Assembly (NCBI RefSeq): GCF_032854445.1
Contig: NC_088306.1
Location: 26,509,764 to 26,573,763, forward strand
Direction: 5' to 3'
DNA: 64,000 bases
DNA from: Liolophura sinensis
Taxonomy: Eukaryota; Mollusca; Polyplacophora; Chitonida; Chitonidae
Shown here: positions 36,801-48,800 of the stretch, in pieces
How positions within the stretch are numbered: position 1 is the stretch's first letter
Layout of the letters: the number at the start of each line of letters is the position of its first letter
Made by a program: the position numbers and the translations under genes
Notes under the pieces: generated by a model
The model's input: only the letters and a program-made list of their open reading frames with translations
Database searches by the model: none
What the model was told of the DNA's origin: nothing

Positions 36801-39800
36801 CAGAAATGAAACGTAATTTTACGTGCCCTTTTTTAAAGTTCGCTTCAAAATCCACCAGATTTGTGTACTGAGATACAGCAGGGCAATGTAGACATATTTT
36901 GTTTTGGAATGTGGGTATGTGTTGCAAGCTTTCTACGCTTTGATACACGCGTATAGTGACGGTGTAAAAGTCGTAAGGTTAATATAGTCCTTTCATACTT
37001 TTAGTGTACATAGTGATGTGCGTATTTGAACGAGTAGATGTTCTATATAATTCTATCTTTTCAATATCAATGAAAGATAATTTTGGGTTTTTGGTATTTT
37101 ATTTTTTGTTTATTTTACATGATACGCCCTTAACACGTGCCCCTCAAATGCAAACATTTCTCGGAGTTTTCCTGTCTTAATTGTGCACCTAAAATATAAT
37201 ACATGTAGTTCATTTATTCGTTACTAAACACGAGTAATTAAGATCTATCATCCACTGCTGAATGTTTACATGCATTTTTATCGAATCAGATGCAGCTGGA
37301 ATTCTCTTCCGGGGAAACAAGATCCAATCAGAACTTGACATGATGTTACCAAGGAGACGCTTTTTCAGGCTATACGGTCTGTCACCAAGGTAAAATTTAT
37401 TTATTTAATTGAAAGATACCTGAAACGTATTGCTTTGATTTCTCAGTATGAAGTTCAGGATGTGTCCTAAAATATAAATTCAAAAAATCTAACACTTGTT
37501 TGTGTGTGGAATGGGGGGTGAGGTGGGGTGGGGGGAGGTGCGTTAAAACGGTTTAAACGTATAGTATTCGCAAGGCCCCCCGGTCAGTCCGGAAATTAAG
37601 TATTCCGAGTCATGATGTGAATCGTGAAATCGTCAAAACAGTATGAGAGGGAAAGAGGCAAAAATGGGACATTAAGCTTGTCCTGCTAAGCCGGAAAGTT
37701 CTCCGTTGACAGCATCTCCCAAAACTTTAGGGCCATTGAACGAAAATACATGTATAACCAAAAATGAAAATTACCAAAAACGAAAAATTCTGGCATAATT
37801 ATTTCTCCTTCCCACAAAAACCATGATCTTTAATTTAAAGTGACTTTTCCTGAATTCTGTAAATGATTGAAATGATGCCGAAAAATGATTTGCGAGGTTT
37901 TGTGTGACAACACAACATTTTGAGTAATTCTAGGCCAGTGACGTCTAGTATATTGCAATTAACATGACTGCATTATTTTTAGCTAATTCTGCTTAAGCCT
38001 TGGTGCTAGGTGGCGTGTAATTTGCATATCCATGAACAGTTGGAACAAAACCCTGACTGAGGTAAATTAACAAGAGACTGTATTTCACCCTCCATGTGTG
38101 ACCATTTGCCAGCAATCACACTGTCGTCGCTGTCCTGGTTTCTCTCTCTATGCTGTACGTCTTAATTATATTTGCGTGATCTCAGTCAGCTCAGTTGAAG
38201 TGTTGTTTTGACTGATTACTGTGGTCTTGAAGATTTGAAGCACCATGCGCACATAAATCACGTAAACACTACGTTACGCCCGTCTTACCCGGCCGCCAGC
38301 CGAATGGAAACGATTTATGTTATCTCATCGCAGTTCAGAGTAGGTCACTCTCGATATTGTATATAATGCCCTAGTTCACACACAGGTATAAAATTGATGT
38401 TTACTTCAGTCTGTAATAGATCCAAGCTTTAAAATCAATTGATGATCTTGAAGAGTGAATAATTGCAATGATAGTTTAGTCCAGGATCGTACTGTATTAA
38501 AACTAAATACTAAAGACATTAGCATGATGAATAAACCACTTAGTGAGCTGTATGATGTAATGCAATGTTAAGCAAACCCAAGATATCTACGCCCTCCCAC
38601 CATAATGCTGGTCGCCGTCGTATAAGTGAAATATTATTGAGTATGGCGTAAATACTAATCAAATAAATAAATAAATAAATAAATATGTCTACATGTCTTA
38701 TTCATGTGAAGCACAGATTACAAGGTGCCAGGCGTAAGAAGAGGAAGAGTTTACGGGACGCCACGTTAAGATGGCCAAATGCTGTCGTTCCTTATTCTAT
38801 TGTGGACGGGCACTATGGTGGGTACTCTGTTTATGGAAGTGGAATTAAATAGAATAGTATACACTCAGAATATAATGTGCTAGCGGAATGTCTATAATAC
38901 AGTTTTGAGTGAAATTTATATATGTGAGCTATACTTTACAAAATAATCTACCGCAATGAAACAATGATCGGCTACAAAAAAGAATACTTTATTTACACTC
39001 GGACAACAGACTTTCTGTTAAATTTCATAGATTATTTTTTTTTAGAGAAAAAATTAAAAAAAAAATGGAAATCGTCTAGCCGGACATACTAGGGGTCATG
39101 TTTATTTGTGTAGGAGATGCAATCAGCTCGTCAAACATATAACAAATTGTCTGACTTAAAGCCGCAGTGAAGTAGGTGGTAGTATCATACCATCCTGACT
39201 TCCGGTTTAGACTGGCAAGGAAAACAACAGATTGTTCTGTTAGTAGAGTAAAACACTAAAATTGATCCTCGTAGACAGGTAAGGAAAGAGCAGAAAATAA
39301 ATGGTTTAAATTACACGACACGAATGCATGTATGTATGTGACAGTTCATTAAAGAAATGGATCCTTTTACGCTGGTTATATTACAATGTTATATTAAAAT
39401 ATTACTTTTATGCTCGCTATATTATCATGTTATCTTAAGATATTAAATATCAGTGCCCATTTTTGTATGTTCAAAATGTGACCTCATTTTCCAGATGACC
39501 GTGAGATGTTTTGGTTAAACCATTCCTTGACACAGTGGGAAAAGTACACGTGTATTAGGTTTAGACAAGCGGGGCCTGATGATCGGAATTACGTCAAGTT
39601 CCAGTCTGGTGACGGGTACTTTGCCTACAAACAATATACAAACCCCCATATTTATATGCATGTTCATATAATACGTGTTATATGAGAAAGACATGAAATA
39701 TCGTACCCAAGAAATCAAAGAATGTATTACTAACATTTTTTAATGAATAATCAATATAATACCTGGTTTTCTAATAACGAAAATGGGATTATTAGAATAC

Positions 39801-42800
39801 TCTTGGATGTGCATGTCTGGAATATTTCGATAATTTCGCTTTCACTCTTGGAAGCGTGTCATTTCACCTACAAGTTGATTGGAAATGACGTCTGCGTGAC
39901 GCCTAGCATCAGTTTGGAGGACTAACCTTTGTGCACAAAGATCGTTTGTTTATGTCCGGTAGCGCTCTTTATTTTTCATCCTGGAGGGTTGTACAGTATG
40001 TTACCTGGCTAAGGTCGCAGTTGGTTTTATAATTATAAAGTTACAAAAGTACAAAAGTAATTTAAATCTTATTAAAATTAAGGATATACATTATTGTTGT
40101 CGTCCACAGCTGCTACACCGACGTTGGAATGGCAGGAGGGGAACAGGTTGTGAATCTGGAAAGACCAACATGTCGCTGGGTAAGAAAAGCAATATCTTTA
40201 AACGTAGTGAAGACAAGCAGTAATCCTATATCGCTCCCTACAATCACCCATCCTGTCTTCTCACACGTCTTGCGCATATCTCATAGTTCGTTAATAATTT
40301 TCGGCATCATCTATAGTGTTTCCCAATAATCAAGAAATGAAGTTGGTCCAGCTATGGATGTTGGTGCATAGCTACAGGTTTTCATATTATCTAACGAACA
40401 ATGTTGAGGAAACTTTCCAGAAACTGACATGAGAATTATTGCAAACTGTCCTAAAATCTGCAATCAATGAAAACTATATAATGTAGATCGTCTGCTGATT
40501 TTATGTTTGAAACATTTGTTGAACATTATATTTAACAAATATTTGTTGGTAAGTGATGTGCATAAGATCGCTTGAATTCCTCATAACTCTTTTGTTTTAG
40601 AAAGCAATTTACCTGCATATGTTGGGTCACGTGCTTGGTCTGGTACACGAGCACCAAGTTCCCAATCGAGACCGATATTTGTCCGTCAGTTTGGAGCATG
40701 CGAATCCGTCTTGGAGACTGTGGTTACAAAAATACAGCAAAGGTTCATTGAGCCGCTTCAAAATACGCTACGATCCCTTATCTATTATGCACTATGGCGA
40801 AAAGGTAAGACAGTGTCCAAAACTCCTCAACGATCATCTAGTTCCTATCGTTTCCAAGTCAGTTTTGCGTAAAGCAATTTGATGCACCAGTTGTGGATCA
40901 TTCTGTGGATCTTGACATATATTCTTAAATGTCAAGGAAATTATCAAAAGCGGCCTAATTTATAAAAATATGTCTGTAATCTTTAATATTTTAATAATGA
41001 AGATTAATTATGTTGTGTGTGGGCACACCCTTTGTTGTTTGGTTTACTATTATTATACTTTCCCACTTGTTATTCGTCAAGTTTTAACATTTTCCGTTGA
41101 ATATAAGGCTTTTTCCAAAGACGGGCACGCTGTTACAATGGAACTGAAAAACAAGTCAAGTTCGATAACTCTGGGTAAAGTATGGCGACAAGAGTTATCG
41201 TTCAGCGACGTCAAGCTCGTCAACCTCTTGTACAAGTGCCGTGCAAACTGTACCAAAAACATCACGTGTTCCCGAGGTGGGTTTGTGACGGACGCCTGTC
41301 AGTGTCTTTGCCCGGATGGTACCAGCGATTGTCAAGTTGGCAAGAAAGCCAAATCTACTGACCCCAAAGATGGAGGTAAGATTGTTGTATTATTGTGTAT
41401 TGCATATAATCTCTCGATGACCTGTACGAATAATTAACAACCTAGTCCTACACGCATCCGACTGATTTTGAGTGATAAGGTCGAATGCTCGAATCCAGAT
41501 TCTGGTGGCTCATGGTCCATGACAATTGGAATACCTAATAACTATGAAGATTATCGCCTTCCAAATTACCTAATTAAAGTTTGAACTTCCTTCGTTTCCA
41601 ATGTCAAGTGTACAGTTAATCACTGATTTGTCCACCACAGTTTTAATGCCGATTATTAAAACCAAGGGCGCTGCGAGTTCAGCTCATACAGGGCTTCCTC
41701 TCCGACCGTACGTAGGAGGGTCTGCCACTTATACGACGACAGCCAGCATTATGGTGGGAGGAAACCGAGCGGTGTCTGGGGGAAAACCGACGACCATCCG
41801 CAGGCTTCTGACAGACCTTCCCACGTATGGCCGGAGAGGAAGCGAGCGACCGTATTGATGGGAGCCTCCTGGGTCATTGCACCCTGCTGGCGTGCTTACC
41901 CCATCGGACAGCAATGATGTTGATATAAAATTAGTAAATGTGCGAGTTTGTATCACATGTAACTAGAAATTTCAATATTTGTTATGACATCCAAATTGCT
42001 ATCCCCATCCAATAAAAGTGTGGCTGTTATACCGGTCATGTGTCCAGACGCAGAAATATTGCGTTCAGAAGGCTGTGAGACATATAAATTGGATAACAGA
42101 AGCTAGTGCTTCGCGCTTTTATAGCTTACGCTACATAATCATTTTGGATTATCTGTTAGGTGGTTGTTTAGCACATCATTCAGTAGGCTGCAGTCGGTCT
42201 TCATGCCACAGAGTTTAATATAATTTGGTAAAATTGTCTTGAATTTCACGTAAATCAAATAAATAATAAATAAATAAATAGATATCAACAAAGGTTGAAA
42301 CAACTTGAGTTTTGTTTTCCATGTATACTGACGAGCCGTGTGTAAACAGCTTAGGAAACGACTGGCGTTGTTTTGTGTGGGCCAATCAGGGAGAGTGTAA
42401 GCGCAATCGGGACTGGATGAAAACACATTGTCAGAAAAGTTGTCATATGTGCACGGCGGACAAAGTCGAGAAAAAAGAACCCAGTATGTATTCATAATTG
42501 TGCTTTCTTTATACTGTAGGAAAAGTCAATCCTTTTGTAGACGGGCACTATGGTGGGTACTGCTCGTAAAAATGCGTGCATCCTATCTGCTTTGTATTTA
42601 TACATCAGTTTATTTCATTTTCTGGATTGATAGATGTAAGGGGATAAATTACTTTCTCGTTAATAAACTTGACAGTATAAGGCATATGTGCAGCATTCTT
42701 ACAAACTGTAAAACTTTGTCCTATCAGAAAGTAATGATTATAATCACGAATCATTCGAGATTTATAGATTATTACCTATGTCACGGTATTTTCGGCTAAA

Positions 42801-45800
42801 TATTGGTTTCAATAGGAGTATATATCGATGCTTCGCAGATCTGTCTTTAGCAGCTGTTGGTCTTTCACTTCGCGTGTGGAATCACCATTGGAACATCACA
42901 GAAGAAGGTAAAAGAAGCATGTATTTGTTCAAGTTGTCACGATGCAGTTTACTCCGAACCAAACAGCTACTATTTAAGCGTTCAAGAACGGTCTACAAAA
43001 CCTACCTGAGATATAAATTGGCTAGAGGATGGATGTAACCGGTTACGTATAACCATTTGCCAACTATCGTCGTCGCTCTGGCCTTACTCTCTTACTCTTT
43101 TGTTAATTCCAACAAAACTGGCCTCAGGTTTTTTAACTTAACGGTATCAGAGGATGTAGTGTGGAGGATACATTCCTTCCCTATGGTATTGAAGTAACAC
43201 TCTTTCTAATTGTGACCCATCTGTTAGAGTAGGATAGCTGAATTTTATAGAATGAGTAAGGAAATGTAAGGCGTGAAATTTTCAGGGGAGATAACTTGAT
43301 CTTGCATTTTTCCTAATACGTGCGCTTGAAACGAAGTAGTAAAAGAGTATGTAATATGGATTTCGCCTTAAATTAGCTCAAATGCCCAGTATAAAAGATT
43401 ACAACTGAGGAAGTAAAAACAGAGCAGCGACATTGTGATAGCCCGCAAAATGATCACATGTGTAACCCGTGAAGTATGGCTACATCATAGAGAGTAAAAT
43501 CGGACGTGCAGCGACGACTTTGTGATAGCTGGCAAATGATCACGCATAACCCGTGAAATATGGACTTTTGTCAATTTACCTCAAGCCACTCGGTAAATGA
43601 GGAGAAATTGATGATTTAAATGCGACAGGAGCCATTTCAGACGCTGGTTTAATGAAATAAAACAAATAAAGGTGAATGTCCTAAAACAGAAATTAGCTCC
43701 ACATTAATGTCTGTTCGATAAAGCTTCACCAATTTTTATTACTCCATTGGCTTACTCAGTGCCCAACAAATTATCTCTTACGGGAAAGCGGTCACCCTGG
43801 GGAAACCAGGGTGCCAGGAGCACTTCACCAGATATGTACCAAAACAAAGTTGCAGTGAGTATCACATCTACAAGACTTCAAGATTCACTTATTTATTTAC
43901 TTATTTGATAGATTCTCTTCACAGCATTTCGCCTCCTCAACTGTCAAACCTTTCATCTTTTTCCAGCAATTTCCTAAACCATTTCCAGTACACGTGTTAA
44001 ACTGTACTCACTTACTTTGATGTATTTTTGCCTAATTTCACAGACTTGTGTAAAGACCTAGCTTCGGTTGTCAAATGCAGGGAATGGGCTGCGCGAGGAG
44101 ATTGTTTGACGAACACCGATTGGATGAATCGCTATTGTCAACGAAGTTGTCTCCTTTGCGACCACCAGAAAAACTATAGAGGTTAGTATTTTTTAGCAGT
44201 TGGACCTGTTTGCTCTTCAGACTGCTTCATGATTATGTCTGATTCCGATTAACTCAGGGCTATGGGACGTATACATTCCTCGTGTTGAATCAGATCACTA
44301 CGTTCGATATAGCTGCAACCAAAGCGCAACCGACATACATATTTCATTGTCGACAACTTATATTCTAGCATGGTACACAGTTTGAATACTGATTTCACTA
44401 GATCGCCCAGAACATACCGTACGTCTTTCCTACATCATTGAAAACTGTTGACTGCTTGTCTTTGTTTGATTCCCTCCTATTTTCGTACTTTATAAACTTT
44501 CTTGGTTCTTTGGTGGTTTGTATCAAACGTCGTGTTGGGAATTGGCCTTACGATTATTGAAACGAAACATCCTTGTTGGATAACGGCTGGTATACGAATG
44601 TCTGTTTTGATGCATAGATGCACGTAGGCTGCTATATGTCACAACTGCTGCTAACTGTTAAAAAGTCATATATATACGGATAAGTTAGATGTCCCTCTGT
44701 TTTCACACTGTCTGAAATGTTTCACAAACATGATAACATGTAAACATGAAACAGTGCAACAAAAGTAAGCCCCCCCCCCAAAAAAAAAAAAATGTTGTAT
44801 GATATCTCCCTTGATATGTACCAGATCGCAATGAAATTTTGCACACACCATCCCAGTAATCCCGCGGACGTGATATATCAAGGATTAAGGTGCAGGTGCA
44901 GTTGTGCGCTAAAGGGCATGAGCAAACTGAAAATCGATCGATTTTGAAAAGTTTCAACCAGATTTTTCACCGCCAAATTTTGATTTTATCCTGAAAGAAT
45001 TCCTGTTACCAGTCCTGAAATATTCTTGCGAGTGGGCATTAAGATCATGACACACACCACAAGAAATTCATGCGGTTAAACATGACCTGCATCAGGTCTG
45101 AAATGGTCAATAAAAGTTTCTCGGACCTGAATCGCCCACATTACTGTCCACAAGTCTTGGACAATCAATGTTGCACGTTTCATGACTCGATTATGCAATA
45201 CGGGCAGGGCGATTGCAATTAGCCTTTTGGAGGCTAACATCCCTGTAAAACAGGTTGCACGTCGAATGAGGCGAGCACAAAACGCCATTCGGAAATTGCC
45301 AGCGAAGTTTCTCGGATCAGGAGATGTCAAGGACCTACCAAGAAGTAGAAGGCCCATGGCAACCACTCAAAGAGAAGATTGGCGAATCGTAAACGTCGCA
45401 CTAAGGACAGAACGTCATCAGGTATAAGGGTCTGAGTGTGCCACACACAAAAAAACAATGCCATTTTCGGCACGGATTCAACTCTCTCGTCATGTCACTT
45501 AACATTCATTTGAATTTCAGCAACAAAGGTTGCTGGTGTCGAAGCGAGACGGTTGAGTGCCCAAACAATCAGGAGACGTCCAAAGCCTTCGGAGTACATC
45601 CCAGGCGGCTGGTAAAGAAAGCTTTGTTTCTCCGCCGTCATAAGATAGCATGTCTGCAGTGAGCGGCAAATCACGTTCGATGGACTAGACGGCAATGGGG
45701 CAACGTTCTTTTCATCGACGAAACGCGTGAGTGTCTCCGACATGTGTGGCATCGGCAGGGTGAACTGTATGCAGAGTGCTGCGTACAGCCAGTAACGCCT

Positions 45801-48800
45801 TTTGTGGTGGCAGGCATCAGTTTGACAGGCAAGACCGATCTGGTTCCTATTGAGGGAAACTTGAACGCTGCTGGCTACGTTGCTCAAGTTCTCAGACCGC
45901 ATGTTCTGCCCTACGCAGCCGTTCTTCCGTTCTGAGGCATTGACCGGATCCAGTGGCCCGCGTTTTCTCCGGATCTCAACCCCATCGAACATCTTTGGGA
46001 TCAGTTGAAACAATCAGTCTATCGTCGAGTTGGGATGGAGTCCACTCTTGACGATTTGAGGACGCCACCTTCAGGAAGAGTGGTTAGCAATCCTGCAACG
46101 TCGGATCGCACGACTCATCAACACAATGCGAGTGCGTTGTCAAAATGTGGTACAATCTCGTGGCGGCTACACATGATCGACCGATTTTCAGTTTGCGCAT
46201 GTCCTTTAGCGCACTACTGCACCTGCACATTAATCCTTGATATATCACGTCCGACGTCCGCCGGATTACTGGAATAGTGTGTGCAGAATTTCAGTGAGAT
46301 CTGGCACATATCACAGGAGATATCAAACAAGTTTTTTTTTTGGGGGTGGGGGGGCACTGTATATATAGGCAACGTTGAGGAAAAAGGACTGTATTTTTAT
46401 TTTAAATTAATGTGCTGTGTTTATAATGAAACGATTTGTAGTAAACATTCTTGGTTGCATAAATGACAATCAAAGTGACACGGAAAACCAGAAAGAGCGT
46501 AAAATAAACGATTTTTTCCTGATGTCAGAATACTGTTACGAAATTTTCCACAGTATGACTGATCTAATACAGGCATGATGTTAAGCAATTCATATTCACT
46601 CTGTTTACCATACTGGAACGGCATCTAGCATACAAAGTATCAATAAACCCAGGTTGGGTCATATAGAAGACATTGTTGCTGCCATGATATTCGTTATTGG
46701 AATCTTTAAGTAAAATGCTAGCTCGAATATGGGGCTAGCGCGTTATTCGATTCTCGAATAACGTGCTGGGGGCCTCCGTGGCTCAGTTGGTTAGCGCGCT
46801 AGTGGCCCAGGAGTCTCTCACCAATGCGGTCGCTGTGAGTTCAAGTTCAGCTCATGCTGGCTTCCTCTCTGCCGTACGTGGGAAGGTCCGTCAGCAACCT
46901 GCGGATGGTTGTGGGTTTCCCCCGGGCTGTGCCCGGTTTCCAACCACCATAATGCTGGCCGCCGTCGTATAAATGAAATATTCTTGAGTACGGCGTAAAA
47001 AAACAATAAAATAAATAAATAACATGCTGTCAACATAGAAGTTAATGCTAGCACTAGATTAAACATTCAGATCTCAAATGACCTGTTAATCCTACAGAAT
47101 TTAGTACCGTGTTCACCATTTGAACTCCTGCATTCAGTAATAGGCTGTCTCAAATATGGCGCTAGCGCGTTATTCGGATGTTCCTCGAATTTTTGTGCAA
47201 GGACGTTTCTTGGTATTCTGTTCTCCAGTGCCAGCTCGAATATCGTGCTAAGCGCGTAAAGATTTTTATTGTAGAATAACGAAAAACGCGCTGCCGCCAT
47301 ATCTGAGTCCAACATGTCCGCTGAAGAGCTGAACAACGAAAAATTCCATACCACCCCTATTTGTACAAAATTCTTACAGTCGGGGTGGCACGGGATTCAC
47401 TAACCGAATAACGAATAACTGTCGAGGCGCAAGCTTCGAGTAAGCTTTTTTTCACCTTCAAAATAAAGTGATGGTACGCTTCTGTATACACGACGTTACT
47501 GGAGATATGAAGGCAGGTGGCCTGTGGTGACAAACCGATACTAATTTCTATACTATCAGCACGTCATTTAAGATCGAAATATTGAATATCGTATCAAATA
47601 AAGACTGCGAATGGTCATGGGTTTCTTCCGGCATTGTCCGGTTTCCTCCCACCATAATTCTTGCCGCCCTCGATTCTTGCCGCCCTCGAATAAATGAAAT
47701 ATTTTTGAGTACGTCGTAAATCACCAATCAAATAAAGAAATAAATGGAATAAGGAAGAACGAATGCCTTGTTAATTTCTATATTGCTTGAGTGTTACTGG
47801 AGATTCAAACAACGTATGTGGCGCTAGTACTACATTCGAATAACGAAAAACGAATCTGGTGCTAACTTCTGTCCGCTATAAACTGCATAGTATTTTTGGT
47901 TTTGTTCCACAGGGAATTGCATCAACGATCATCTGGACGACGGCGAGTGTAAATTGTGGGCAGTGGAAGGCGAGTGCCAAATAAACAGAATTTGGATGAT
48001 GGAAAACTGTCGTAAGGCTTGCCGGGCCTGTAGACCGGACGACCGCATTTCCTTTGAAAGGAGGGATTGGGACGTCGCCAACGGTAAGTGGTTTTATACA
48101 AGACCAGAGGGGAGTTTTGAAATCGAACTCTGGATTTGGATTTGAACAAAGACCAAAACTCTCTCGCAGACTTTACGACAAAGGTAAATTTTGACATTGT
48201 AAATCATCTTTACTTACACAACAATATACCGAAGGGTCCCGTATATGGTGTCTAAGACTAGTGTGTCAAGGTTATTCCATCAGACGCCTTAACTCTAAGT
48301 TGGTTAAGTTTTACTATAAATAAAATTATCATTTAAACAATTACGGAATGTCTAGCATTCTGCTTCTGGGTTGTGTCCAGTTCCGCTTAACCCGAAGATA
48401 GGGCAATATATCCATCCTGTTGAATTAAATCAACGCACTGGATATGTCATGTGAATTAGTTAAATCACTTATGCTGGAGATAACTTGTGACGACTGGCTG
48501 GTGACATGTAACGCTTTATTCCAAATGGGTTTTGGTCTTTGAACCAAACTTATGCATCTATGTTAACAACTGGGTTTCAACACTGAACATCGCGCAGGGC
48601 TGAGCTTAAATACTCTAGCTAAAACTGAAATCAACATATCCAATGAGCAACATATCCTACACAAGTCCAGTGGGTGCGAAAAAATGCATATAAACACCCT
48701 TCATTTAACCTGGAACAAAACCGTTGCCTCCAGTACCTAAAAACTTCATGTACTACGGCGCGAAACTGGATGTTTTAGTGAACATTAGTCAACCCTATTA

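Noticed and set aside
37507-37545. G-rich run as a possible G-quadruplex
   Set aside because: Only three clear runs of three or more G with short loops; too weak to call and of no evident role in the intron.
42538-42570. ACGGGCACTATGGTGGGTACT resembling the gene B exon end at 38805-38825
   Set aside because: Only ~20 nt match the end of exon 38717-38817 and no astacin codons precede it; a small duplicated scrap at most, not an exon.
46770-46865. tRNA gene
   Set aside because: A- and B-box-like sequences are present, but the cloverleaf is poor and the unit is the head of a dispersed SINE with a tail and target duplication.
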